A DNA stretch of 64,000 nucleotides from Limiplasma sp036645955 (GTDB lineage: Bacteria; Bacillota; Clostridia; Christensenellales; Aristaeellaceae), in contig JAVXND010000002.1 in assembly GCA_036645955.1 (NCBI GenBank), positions 66,926 through 130,925 on the forward strand, given 5' to 3'. Position numbers and translations under genes: made by a program. Of the stretch, positions 26,943 to 34,419 are shown in pieces (the first letter of the stretch is position 1; the number at the start of each line of letters is the position of its first letter). The notes beneath the pieces were generated by a model. It had not been told where the DNA came from, made no database searches, and worked only from the letters and a program-made list of their open reading frames with translations.

Positions 26943-27010
26943 GCTAAGCGCTCCTTTAATATGAAAGAAAGGGGGCTGCTGCATAGCGCATCGGCCCCCT
27001 GCTTTGCCTC

Positions 27011-27253
27011 TTATTTGAGACGGGTCAGGACTTCGTTTTCAAAGAAGTTTTTGGTATCTTCGGGTTTCAATGAAAAATTTTCATCGTCGATGGTTACGCA
27101 AACACCGTTTTGGCAATTGCCCATGCAAAACTTCCCAGCCAGCTCAATTTTATCTTTAAGCTCGCTTTCAGCGACCAAGCGCTGCATTTCCTCTACGATT
27201 TGGCGTGAACCCTTCAGGTGACAGCTCGAACCGATACAAATGGTAATTTTCAT
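27011..27253 (-). CDS. Small thioredoxin-like [2Fe-2S] protein (NuoE C-terminal-like)
   Basis: The 80-residue protein has the thioredoxin-fold 2Fe-2S pattern of NuoE/HoxE C-termini: CIGSSC near residue 6 and CMGNCQNGVC near residue 43, with a short acidic C-terminal helix. Proteins of this size accompany PAS-hydrogenases and are presumed electron carriers. The best Shine-Dalgarno (AAAGGAG) is 13 nt from the ATG, longer than usual. A perfect hairpin lies in the 99-bp gap upstream (27300-27322). Confidence 0.85.
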   Translation of the reverse strand: MKITICIGSSCHLKGSRQIVEEMQRLVAESELKDKIELAGKFCMGNCQNGVCVTIDDENFSLKPEDTKNFFENEVLTRLK

Positions 27254-27299
27254 AATGAGTGCTATGCTCCTTTGCTTGATGGTCGGCGTTGAAGGAGAG

Positions 27300-27322
27300 G
27301 CCTGAGGGCTTAGCCCTCAGGC
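27300..27322. other. Perfect hairpin within the adhE-hydrogenase cluster
   Basis: GCCTGAGGGC-TTA-GCCCTCAGGC forms a 10-bp stem with a 3-nt loop, between the APH-like kinase and the 2Fe-2S protein. No T-tract follows on either strand, so it looks more like an RNA-processing or partial-attenuation element than a full terminator. Confidence 0.55.
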
Positions 27323-27352
27323 TGAAACTGTAGGACGTGGACAACCAATGCA

Positions 27353-28105
27353 TTATTCGTAATCGACTACGTTAACCCAGTGCAATAGGAATTCGCGCTC
27401 CTCTGCCTTGCCCTTGACGCTTTGGCTTGCCGCTACAATGGGAATCCATTTTTGCACGTATTGCTTTGCGGTATCGCTCTTTTTGCAGAACAGATCCAGA
27501 TACTTTTCGGCACCGTCAATATCGCCTGCCAGCCAAAACAACAAGTAGGTGCGTGCCGCGTCTGCGCTGGCATTTCCCTGCGTGGCATGCGACCAGTCCA
27601 AAATGTAGGGCGCATTGTCGCTTTTGCGGATGATGATATTCTTGGGATCAAAATCGCCGTGGCAGAGCTTGTTGTGAATGGGCATGCCCTCCAAACGGGT
27701 ATGCAGCTCGTAACGCGTGGTGGCATCTAACCCGCTCATGCTGATTTTGCGGTTCATTTTGTCGCGCAGCTTGTTAAGCAGAGGGCAGGTTTGCTTGTGA
27801 ACGCTCAACTGCAAATCCACAAATTGCTCCATGTACTGATCGTACTGGGCGGGGTTTTCCTCCATGAGGGCAGCGAGCGTCTTGCCTTCGATGAATTCAC
27901 TTACAATGGACCATTTGCCGTTGTATTTTGTGACTTCCTCAAGCGTGGGTACGTTGAGTGCTGTTTCCTCTACGCGGGCTTGGTTGAGAGCCTCGTTGAG
28001 CACATCAGCCTTGCTGTAATCACTGTCGAATACCTTGATGACATATTCGCCGTCGCGGTAAACGGTCTTGTTGGTGCGCACTGCAATTACCTTTTCTGGC
28101 TTCAT
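27353..28105 (-). CDS. APH/choline-kinase-family phosphotransferase
   Basis: The 250-residue protein has a kinase-like fold of the aminoglycoside phosphotransferase family. It shows an N-lobe with VIKVFDSD, the catalytic Brenner motif CHGDFDPKNIII (about 150-161) and the metal-binding ILDWSHA (DFG equivalent). The substrate is unknown; this family phosphorylates antibiotics, choline, sugars or proteins. AAGGAGG precedes its ATG, and it sits 21 bp downstream of adhE, so it belongs to the same transcript. Its place between adhE and hydrogenase genes makes antibiotic resistance unlikely. Confidence 0.85.
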   Translation of the reverse strand: MKPEKVIAVRTNKTVYRDGEYVIKVFDSDYSKADVLNEALNQARVEETALNVPTLEEVTKYNGKWSIVSEFIEGKTLAALMEENPAQYDQYMEQFVDLQLSVHKQTCPLLNKLRDKMNRKISMSGLDATTRYELHTRLEGMPIHNKLCHGDFDPKNIIIRKSDNAPYILDWSHATQGNASADAARTYLLFWLAGDIDGAEKYLDLFCKKSDTAKQYVQKWIPIVAASQSVKGKAEEREFLLHWVNVVDYE

Positions 28106-28126
28106 AAGATCGCCTCCTTGCTTCCT

Positions 28127-30739
28127 TTACTTATTTTCATCGCCATAGTAGGCGTTCAAGTACATTTGCTTGATTTCCTTCATGAGCGGGTAGCGGGGGT
28201 TTGCGCCGGTGCATTGGTCATCAAACGCTTGCTCAACCATGTCGTCCAAACGGGCAAGGAAATCGGTTTCGTCAATTCCGTAGGCTTTGATTGTGGGCTT
28301 GATCCCGATTTTGCCTTTGAGGTCATCAATGGCCGCAATCAGGCTTGCTACCTTTTGGTCGTCTGTTTTTCCGCCCAATCCAAGTGCGTCCGCAACCATT
28401 GCGTATCTTGCCATGGTGTGAGGGTGGTCGTACTGCGGGAAGGTACCCATTTTGGTGGGAACCTCGGCGGCGTTAAAGCGGATGACCTCGTTAATCATGA
28501 GCGCATTGGCTACGCCGTGGGGCAGGTGGTGGAAAGCGCCCAGCTTATGCGCCATGGAGTGGCAAACCCCTAGGAAAGCATTTGCAAATGCCATACCAGC
28601 CATGGTGGCCGCGTTGGCCATTTTCTCGCGGGCAATGGCATCGCTGAGGCCATCGTTATAGGCGCGGGGCAGGTAAGCAAAAATCATCTTGAGGCTTTGC
28701 AGTGCAAGACCGTCGGTGTAGTCGGTTGCGAGCATGCTGGCAATGGCTTCAAGGTCGTGGGTAACAGCGTCAATACCGCTTGCGGAGGTAAGACCCTTGG
28801 GTGCGTTCATCATGAGGTCCGCATCCACAATGGCCATTTTGGGCATAAGCTCATAATCTGCCAATGGGTATTTGACACCCGTTTGCTCGTCCGTAATCAC
28901 GGCGAAGGGGGTAACCTCACTGCCTGTACCTGCGGTGGTAGGCACGGCGATAAAGTAAGCCTTTTCGCCCATCTTGGGGAATTGATAGATACGTTTGCGA
29001 ATATCGCTGAAACGCATGGCCATATCGAGGAAATCCGCTTCGGGATGCTCGTAGAGCACCCACATGATTTTTGCGGCATCCATGGCACTGCCGCCGCCGA
29101 TGGCGATAATGCAATCAGGCGCAAAGGCGGTCATGGCGGCGCAGCCTTCACGGGCAGAGGCCAAGGTCGGGTCGGGCGCAACATTAAAGAAAGTAGCGTG
29201 GGTAATGCCCATTTCATCCAAACGGTCTGTAACCGCTTTGGTGTAGCCGTTTTGGAAGAGGAACTGGTCGGTGACGATAAAGACCTTCTTCTTATTCATC
29301 ACGTTCTTGAGCTCTTGAAGCGCTACGGGCAGGCAACCCTTCTTGATATAGACCTTTTCGGGCGCACGGAACCACAGCATATTCTCTCTCCTCTCGGCAA
29401 CGGTTTTGATGTTGAGCAAGTGCTTTACGCCAACGTTTTCGCTCACGGAGTTGCCGCCCCAAGAGCCACAGCCAAGCGTGAGGGAGGGGGCAAACTTGAA
29501 GTTGTACAGATCTCCAATGCCGCCCTGCGAGGAGGGCGTGTTAACCACGATACGGCAGGTTTCAACCATTTGGGCAAACTTCATGAGCTTTTCGCGCTGG
29601 GTGTTGGGGTTTAGGTAAATAGAAGCGGTGTGACCATGGCCGCCATCCTCAATGAGGCGTTCGGCTTTCTTTGCCGCATCTTCAAAATCCTTGGCTTTAT
29701 ACATGGCAAGCACGGGGGAGAGCTTTTCGTGAGCAAACTCTTCGCTTAGCTCCACACTTTCCACTTCACCGATCAAAATCTTTGTGCTTTCAGGCACGGC
29801 AACGCCTGCAATGGCGGCAATTTTGAAGGCGGATTGGCCCACGATTTTGGCATTGAGGGAGCCGTTGATGATGATGGTGCGGCGAACCTTGTCCAGATCC
29901 TCCCCTTCAAGGAAGAAACAGCCGCGAGCGGCAAACTCCTTGCGCACTTCCTTGTAAATGCTTGCGGGTACAATCACGCTCTGCTCGGAGGCGCAAATCA
30001 TGCCGTTATCGAAGGTTTTGGAATGGATGATGGAGTTGACGGCAAGCAGAATATCCGCGCTTTCATCAATGATGGCGGGTACGTTGCCAGCGCCTACGCC
30101 TAGGGCAGGCTTGCCGCTGGAATAAGCGGCGCGAACCATGCCGGGGCCGCCTGTGGCAAGGGTTAAATCACAATCCCGCATGACCATGTTGGTCATTTCA
30201 AGGCTGGGCACATCCACCCAGCTGATAATGCTTTCAGGTGCGCCTGCCGCAACGGCCGCATCCAGCACTACCTTTGCGGCAGCAATGGTGGAGCGCTTTG
30301 CACGCGGGTGGGGGGAAATGATGATGCCGTTACGCGTTTTCAGCGCAATCAGCGTCTTAAAAATGGCGGTGGAGGTGGGGTTTGTGGTGGGAATGACTGC
30401 GGCAATGACCCCAATGGGATCAGCAATTTTGGTAATGCCGTAGGCTTTGTCTTCTTCTATGATACCACAAGTTTTGGTGTCGCGGTAGGCGTTATAAATA
30501 TATTCGGAGGCAAAATGATTTTTGATGACTTTGTCCTCTACAATGCCCATACCCGTTTCCTCAACGGCGAGCTTTGCTAAGGGCAAGCGCATCTTATTGG
30601 CAGCCATGGCGGCTGCAAAGAAAATATGATCTACTTGCTCTTGAGTGTATTCGGAGAATTTCCTTTGTGCTGCACGCACGCGTGTGATTTCTTCCTCAAG
30701 GCGTTCCACGGTGTCTACAGTGCTGCGGGTGTCAATCAT
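28127..30739 (-). CDS. adhE: Bifunctional aldehyde/alcohol dehydrogenase AdhE
   Basis: AdhE converts acetyl-CoA to acetaldehyde and then ethanol, oxidising two NADH. The 870-residue protein has an N-terminal CoA-acylating aldehyde dehydrogenase (about 1-440, catalytic Cys in NGMICASEQSV) and a C-terminal iron-dependent alcohol dehydrogenase. The latter carries GGGSAMDAAK, PTTAGTGSEVTPF and the metal-binding SHKLGAFHHLPHGVANA. It typically forms spirosomes. A Rex-like operator overlaps its promoter, fitting control by the NADH/NAD ratio. It heads the leftward cluster with the kinase and hydrogenase genes. Confidence 0.97.
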   Translation of the reverse strand: MIDTRSTVDTVERLEEEITRVRAAQRKFSEYTQEQVDHIFFAAAMAANKMRLPLAKLAVEETGMGIVEDKVIKNHFASEYIYNAYRDTKTCGIIEEDKAYGITKIADPIGVIAAVIPTTNPTSTAIFKTLIALKTRNGIIISPHPRAKRSTIAAAKVVLDAAVAAGAPESIISWVDVPSLEMTNMVMRDCDLTLATGGPGMVRAAYSSGKPALGVGAGNVPAIIDESADILLAVNSIIHSKTFDNGMICASEQSVIVPASIYKEVRKEFAARGCFFLEGEDLDKVRRTIIINGSLNAKIVGQSAFKIAAIAGVAVPESTKILIGEVESVELSEEFAHEKLSPVLAMYKAKDFEDAAKKAERLIEDGGHGHTASIYLNPNTQREKLMKFAQMVETCRIVVNTPSSQGGIGDLYNFKFAPSLTLGCGSWGGNSVSENVGVKHLLNIKTVAERRENMLWFRAPEKVYIKKGCLPVALQELKNVMNKKKVFIVTDQFLFQNGYTKAVTDRLDEMGITHATFFNVAPDPTLASAREGCAAMTAFAPDCIIAIGGGSAMDAAKIMWVLYEHPEADFLDMAMRFSDIRKRIYQFPKMGEKAYFIAVPTTAGTGSEVTPFAVITDEQTGVKYPLADYELMPKMAIVDADLMMNAPKGLTSASGIDAVTHDLEAIASMLATDYTDGLALQSLKMIFAYLPRAYNDGLSDAIAREKMANAATMAGMAFANAFLGVCHSMAHKLGAFHHLPHGVANALMINEVIRFNAAEVPTKMGTFPQYDHPHTMARYAMVADALGLGGKTDDQKVASLIAAIDDLKGKIGIKPTIKAYGIDETDFLARLDDMVEQAFDDQCTGANPRYPLMKEIKQMYLNAYYGDENK

Positions 30740-30760
30740 GGTTTCCCATCCCCTTTCTGT

Positions 30761-30778
30761 TCGTTAAAAGTTTAACAT
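30761..30778. promoter_or_regulatory. Rex-type operator upstream of adhE
   Basis: TCGTTAAAAGTTTAACAT matches the Rex consensus TTGTTAA-N4-TTAACAA at 12 of 14 fixed positions. It is 22-39 bp upstream of the adhE ATG and overlaps the likely -10, as expected for repression released by high NADH. Confidence 0.75.
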
Positions 30779-30797
30779 AATTGTGGCACGTTGTAAA
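30769..30797 (-). promoter_or_regulatory. adhE promoter
   Basis: Minus-strand TTTACA (30797-30792), 17 bp, TAAACT (30774-30769). The -10 lies inside the Rex-type box. Confidence 0.5.
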
Positions 30798-30852
30798 TGA
30801 TGAACTTTATATAGTGATATATAGTAATGGATATAACCAAAAAAGCGAAAAG

Positions 30853-30886
30853 AAAGCGCCCAAGTGCGAAGAGCCTTGGGCGCTTT
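30853..30886 (-). terminator. Terminator of katA-perR
   Basis: A 12-bp stem (AAAGCGCCCAAG and complement) with a 10-nt loop starts 10 bp past the fur-family stop and is followed on the minus strand by a T-rich tail (CTTTTCGCTTTTTTGG). Confidence 0.85.
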
Positions 30887-30896
30887 AACCATTTCG

Positions 30897-31280
30897 TTAA
30901 GGTTCGCATTCAGGGCAAAGCCCTACAAGCACAATGGAATGCCACTCCGTGGTATAGCCCGGAAGGCTTGCGGAAGCATTGTTGAGCGCTTCGTAATACG
31001 GCAGCTCTGTATCGACCACCTTCAAGCATTTTCTGCATAGAAAATGGTAATGGTGCTTGGCATCGCAATCAAAATGGACGGGGCCGCTCGGCATGGGAAT
31101 TCGTCCGATTTCATCATTGTCGGCCAATAGATTCAGGTTGCGGTACACGGTTGCGCGGCTGATGCGCGGATCCTTCACACGTGCCATTTCGTAGACCTCA
31201 TCAGCTGTTGGATGGCTGTAATTGCCTTCAACAAGGCTTAACACCAGCCTGCGTTGCGGCGTGCTGCGGAGCTGCTTCAT
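30897..31280 (-). CDS. perR: Fur-family regulator, PerR-like
   Basis: The 127-residue regulator has a winged-helix N-terminus (TPQRRLVLSLVEG, SHPTADEVYEMA, SRATVYRNLNLLADND) and a dimerisation domain. It carries the structural Zn(Cys)4 motifs CRKC and CPEC. Putative regulatory-metal ligands H (SHPTADE), D (HFDCDA) and H-Y-H match the PerR pattern. Its ATG overlaps the katA stop (ATGA) and it has no own Shine-Dalgarno, so it is translated by coupling. Pairing with catalase and the Fur-type palindrome upstream of katA supports a peroxide-sensing role over iron or zinc uptake control. Confidence 0.87.
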   Translation of the reverse strand: MKQLRSTPQRRLVLSLVEGNYSHPTADEVYEMARVKDPRISRATVYRNLNLLADNDEIGRIPMPSGPVHFDCDAKHHYHFLCRKCLKVVDTELPYYEALNNASASLPGYTTEWHSIVLVGLCPECEP

Positions 31281-32779
31281 ATGGTTGCGTTGATCAATTC
31301 CTGATGGCTGAGCGTAGAAAGCGCTTTGACCTTTTCCATGTCAAGCCCTGCGGCTTTCACAAAGCGAGTGCCATATTCAGGATCGGCTAAATAGCAATGG
31401 GCGGCATGACGAAGCTTGATGTTTTCGGTGCAGGGGGCAATGTCGCCTGCGGTGTTGCTGATGAGCACGGCTTTTTGCTCCTCTGTGAGCACACGCCATA
31501 GATCGCCGCCTGCACGGAAGCAATCGTCGGTGGGGTCATCCTTGGGATCGTAACGGTACATAGCGCCTTCCAAATCAAGCGGCGGCTCCATGACCTCGGG
31601 CTGTGCGGTCCATGCGCCGTAGCTGTTGGGGGAATAGGCAGGAGCGGCACCATAATTGCCGTCCACACGCATGGCACCATCACGGTGATAATCGTTCACC
31701 TCGCAATGCGCGCGGTTGACGGGAATGAGGTTATGGTTGACACCTAGGCGATAGCGCTGTGCATCACCATAGGCAAAGAGGCGGCCTTGCAAAAAGCGGT
31801 CGGGAGAAAAACCAATGCCAGGCACCACATGCGCGGGGGTGAAGGCGGACTGCTCAACCTCTGCAAAATAATTTTCGGGGTTGCGATTGAGCTCCAACAC
31901 ACCTACCTCAATGAGGGGGAATTCCTTGTGCTTCCATATTTTTGTGATATCGAAGGGGTTTTCGTAATGGTTTTTGGCTTGCTCCTCCGTCATGATCTGC
32001 ACATACATGGTCCACTTGGGAAACTCGCCGCGTTCAATGGCTTCGTAGAGATCTTTCCCGTGATGCTCGCGATCCATGCCGTTGATTTTCATGGCTTCAT
32101 CGTTGGTTAAGTTCTTAATGCCCTGCTGGGTTTTGAAATGGAACTTGCACCATACGCGCTCGTTCTTTTCATTATAGAAGGAAAAAGTGTGCTCGCCGAA
32201 AAAATGCATGTTGCGGAAGGTGGCGGGTATGCCGCGATCGCTCATGACCACCGTAATTTGGTGAAAGCACTCAGGCAGCATGGTCCAAAAATCCCAGTTG
32301 TTTTGGGAGGAGCGGCGGCCTGTTTTGGGGTCGCGTTTCACGGCGCGGTTTAGGTCGGAGAAGTTATGCACATCGCGGATAAAAAAGGTGGGGGTGTTGT
32401 TGCCAACCAGATCCCAGTTGCCTTCTTCGGTATAGAACTTGACGGCAACGCCGCGAATATCGCGTTCGCAATCTGCCGCGCCGCGCTCGCCGGCAACGGT
32501 TGAAAAACGCAGAAAGAGCTCTGTTTCCTTACCAAGCTGGAGCACCTTGGCACGGGTGTACTTAGAAATGTCCTTGGTAATGGTCAGCTTGCCATAAGCG
32601 CCCCAGCCTTTGGCATGCATACGGCGTTCGGGAATGACCTCGCGGTTAAAGTGCGCCATTTTTTCAAGAAGCCAAACATCCTGCATGACAACCGGACCGC
32701 GAGGACCAGCGGTAATTGCGTTTTCATTGTCAGCAACGGGAGCGCCAACTTCATTGGTGAGCTTTTTAAAATCATCCAT
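31277..32779 (-). CDS. katA: Heme catalase
   Basis: The 500-residue clade 3 monofunctional catalase dismutates H2O2. Visible residues include the active-site His in RRMHAKGWGAYG (most catalases have HAKGAGA, so a Trp replaces Ala), the Asn region NNTPTFFIRD, and the heme-ligand Tyr in RLFAYGDAQRYRLG. The N-terminus ITAGPRGPVVMQDVWLLEKMAHF is standard. AAAGGAGG precedes the ATG. It forms a two-gene operon with the PerR-like regulator. A catalase in a hydrogenase-bearing anaerobe suggests some tolerance of oxygen; it needs heme, whose source is not visible here. Confidence 0.96.
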   Translation of the reverse strand: MDDFKKLTNEVGAPVADNENAITAGPRGPVVMQDVWLLEKMAHFNREVIPERRMHAKGWGAYGKLTITKDISKYTRAKVLQLGKETELFLRFSTVAGERGAADCERDIRGVAVKFYTEEGNWDLVGNNTPTFFIRDVHNFSDLNRAVKRDPKTGRRSSQNNWDFWTMLPECFHQITVVMSDRGIPATFRNMHFFGEHTFSFYNEKNERVWCKFHFKTQQGIKNLTNDEAMKINGMDREHHGKDLYEAIERGEFPKWTMYVQIMTEEQAKNHYENPFDITKIWKHKEFPLIEVGVLELNRNPENYFAEVEQSAFTPAHVVPGIGFSPDRFLQGRLFAYGDAQRYRLGVNHNLIPVNRAHCEVNDYHRDGAMRVDGNYGAAPAYSPNSYGAWTAQPEVMEPPLDLEGAMYRYDPKDDPTDDCFRAGGDLWRVLTEEQKAVLISNTAGDIAPCTENIKLRHAAHCYLADPEYGTRFVKAAGLDMEKVKALSTLSHQELINATI

Positions 32780-32824
32780 TATTTATATCCTCCTTTTGTA
32801 TTTTGATCTCCTGAGCATATAAAA

Positions 32825-32853
32825 ATTGTAGCACCAGTGTCATAAGATGTCAA
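32825..32853 (-). promoter_or_regulatory. katA promoter
   Basis: Minus-strand TTGACA (32853-32848), 17 bp, TACAAT (32830-32825). A Fur-type palindrome begins 3 bp upstream of the -35. Confidence 0.8.
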
Positions 32854-32856
32854 TAC

Positions 32857-32877
32857 TATTAGGAATGAATCCTAATA
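32857..32877. promoter_or_regulatory. Fur/PerR-type operator upstream of katA
   Basis: A perfect palindrome TATTAGGA-N5-TCCTAATA lies directly upstream of the katA -35. Its A/T-rich arms resemble PerR/Fur boxes (core ATTAnnATnnTAAT-like). The PerR-like protein of the same operon is the natural candidate to bind it. Confidence 0.65.
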
Positions 32878-32885
32878 ATAATTTC

Positions 32886-32923
32886 GAAAATAAAAAGCGC
32901 AACGCAAAAGAATTGCGCTGCGC
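32886..32923 (-). terminator. nagB terminator
   Basis: On the minus strand GCGCAGCGC pairs with GCGTTGCGC (one G-T pair) around a 9-nt loop, followed by TTTTTATTTT. It starts 20 bp after the nagB stop. Confidence 0.88.
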
Positions 32924-32943
32924 CTAAAAAAGCAAGAGGGTGT

Positions 32944-33669
32944 TTACAGCAAACCAGCCGCCGCTTTGTCAAGCAGGAAGATGACATCGGGGTGCGTGCG
33001 AAGAATGCTGGCCTGTGTTTTGGGGTTGATGTCCTCGCAGATGGCTTTATGAATGGCATCCGCTTTATCAGCGCCTGTGGCAAGCAACAGCACTTGACGG
33101 GCATTCATGATGCTGCCCACGCCCAAGCTGATGGCTTGGCGCGGAACGTCTTTTTCGTCATCGAAAAAGCGGCGATTGGCTTCGATGGTGCTCTGTGTGA
33201 GGTTGACTATGTGGCAGCCATAGACAAAGGTATCCGCAGGCTCGTTAAAGCCGATGTGACCATTGCGGCCAATGCCCAAGATTTGAAGATCAATGCCGCC
33301 CGCATGGCTAATGGCAGTATCATAACGAGTGCATTCTTCTTGAAGGTTGGCGGCGTTGCCATCGGGTACACGCGTATTGGCGGGATCGATGTTAATGTGC
33401 TTGAAGAGCTCTTCGTTCATAAAGCTATGGTAGCTGCACTCGTGCGTAATGGGCAAAGCACAGTATTCATCCAAATTGAAAGAGTGGGTGAGTGAAAAGT
33501 CAAGAACGCCGCCCTTGCAAAGGCGAGCCAATTCTTGATAGGTGGGGATGGGGGTGGAGCCCGTGGCTAGGCCAAGCACGGAGCTGGGTTTGCGCATGAC
33601 TTGCGCGGCAATGAGTGTAGCGGCTGCTTTGCCGACTTGCTCGGCGGTGTCAAAAAGATGAATCTGCAT
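32944..33669 (-). CDS. nagB: Glucosamine-6-phosphate deaminase
   Basis: NagB converts glucosamine-6-phosphate to fructose-6-phosphate and ammonia, the last step of amino-sugar use. The 241-residue protein has the family motifs GLATGSTPIPTYQELARL, FNLDEYC, the active-site segment LGIGRNGHIGFNEPAD and the C-terminal ATGADKADAIHKA. ATG 33669 has AGGGAGG upstream; the longer frame is not supported. It is a single-gene unit with its own promoter (33754-33782) and terminator. No nagA or transporter is nearby. Confidence 0.95.
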   Translation of the reverse strand: MQIHLFDTAEQVGKAAATLIAAQVMRKPSSVLGLATGSTPIPTYQELARLCKGGVLDFSLTHSFNLDEYCALPITHECSYHSFMNEELFKHINIDPANTRVPDGNAANLQEECTRYDTAISHAGGIDLQILGIGRNGHIGFNEPADTFVYGCHIVNLTQSTIEANRRFFDDEKDVPRQAISLGVGSIMNARQVLLLATGADKADAIHKAICEDINPKTQASILRTHPDVIFLLDKAAAGLL

Positions 33670-33753
33670 AGAAAAGCCTCCCTGTTGCATTTGAATACGT
33701 GTTTTAGAAAGTGCATGATGCACCACGCTTCATACGTAATACATCTTGTGAAA

Positions 33754-33782
33754 AGTATATCACTCGCGTATTATCATGTCAA
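33754..33782 (-). promoter_or_regulatory. nagB promoter
   Basis: Minus-strand TTGACA (33782-33777), 17 bp, TATACT (33759-33754). Confidence 0.7.
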
Positions 33783-33900
33783 GAGCTACATACGGCTGTT
33801 TGAAAACTGGGCAAACAGCCCATAATATTCGAGAAATTTAGGCACTCTTGCCCCAAATGAAAACTATGATGTTTTTTCTTCATTTTTTTCAATTTTCATA

Positions 33901-33929
33901 TTGACAAATGAATCGTTTACGGTTATGAT
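33901..33929 (+). promoter_or_regulatory. Promoter of the tRNA cluster
   Basis: TTGACA (33901-33906), 17 bp, TATGAT (33924-33929), 37 bp before the first tRNA. Confidence 0.8.
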
Positions 33930-33965
33930 ATAACACGTCGCCGCGAAGAGCGGAATGCACAGTTT

Positions 33966-34041
33966 GGGAGCATAGCTCAGCTGGGAGAGCATCTGCCTTA
34001 CAAGCAGAGGGTCACAGGTTCGAGCCCTGTTGTTCCCACCA
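33966..34041 (+). tRNA. tRNA-Val (anticodon TAC)
   Basis: A 76-nt cloverleaf with acceptor GGGAGCA / TGTTCCC, anticodon arm CTGCCTTACAAGCAG, TPsiC loop GGTTCGAGCC and encoded CCA. First of five tRNAs in a tandem transcript. Confidence 0.97.
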
Positions 34042-34049
34042 AACCAAAT

Positions 34050-34126
34050 GGCCCGGTAGTTCAGTTGGTTAGAATGCCAGCCTGTCACGCTGGAGGTCGA
34101 GGGTTCGAGCCCCTTCCGGGTCGCCA
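34050..34126 (+). tRNA. tRNA-Asp (anticodon GTC)
   Basis: A 77-nt cloverleaf with acceptor GGCCCGG / CCGGGTC, anticodon arm CAGCCTGTCACGCTG, GGTTCGAGCC and encoded CCA. Confidence 0.97.
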
Positions 34127-34130
34127 ACAT

Positions 34131-34206
34131 GCCTTGGTAGCTCAGTCGGTAGAGCAGTAGACTGAAAATCTACGTGTCGGTGGTTCGATTCCGCCCCAAG
34201 GCACCA
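34131..34206 (+). tRNA. tRNA-Phe (anticodon GAA)
   Basis: A 76-nt cloverleaf with acceptor GCCTTGG / CCAAGGC, anticodon arm GTAGACTGAAAATCTAC, GGTTCGATTCC and encoded CCA. Confidence 0.97.
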
Positions 34207-34211
34207 AGTGT

Positions 34212-34286
34212 GCGGTAGTAGCTCAGTGGTAGAGTGCCACCTTGCCAAGGTGGATGTCGCGAGTCCGAATCTCGTCTACCGCTCCA
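34212..34286 (+). tRNA. tRNA-Gly (anticodon GCC)
   Basis: A 75-nt cloverleaf with acceptor GCGGTAG / CTACCGC, anticodon arm CCACCTTGCCAAGGTGG and encoded CCA. The T loop reads GAGTCCGAATCTC, with AGTCCGAAT in place of the common GTTCGAAT. Confidence 0.95.
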
Positions 34287-34291
34287 CACAC

Positions 34292-34366
34292 GGTGCCATA
34301 GCCAAGTGGTAAGGCGAAGGTCTGCAAAACCTTTATTCCCCGGTTCAAATCCGGGTGGCACCTCCA
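34292..34366 (+). tRNA. tRNA-Cys (anticodon GCA)
   Basis: A 75-nt cloverleaf with acceptor GGTGCCA / TGGCACC, anticodon arm AAGGTCTGCAAAACCTT, GGTTCAAATCC and encoded CCA. Confidence 0.97.
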
Positions 34367-34386
34367 CCTTAATCCACATGGTGAAC

Positions 34387-34419
34387 AAAAATCCGTTGCT
34401 GAAAAGCGGCGGATTTTTT
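34387..34419 (+). terminator. Terminator of the tRNA cluster
   Basis: AAAAATCCG pairs with CGGATTTTT around a GC-containing inner loop, and the 3' arm runs into a T6 tract. It starts 20 bp after tRNA-Cys. Confidence 0.85.

Noticed and set aside
27353..28105. An aminoglycoside resistance gene.
   Set aside because: The fold matches APH, but operon position with adhE and hydrogenases and the divergent sequence speak against a resistance role.
28697..29614. A 305-codon open frame on the plus strand opposite adhE.
   Set aside because: It is the mirror of a high-quality coding frame, has no ribosome binding site and no family features.
33966..34366. tRNA cluster as an integration hot spot or element boundary.
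   Set aside because: No integrase, no repeated tRNA end and ordinary chromosomal genes on both sides.
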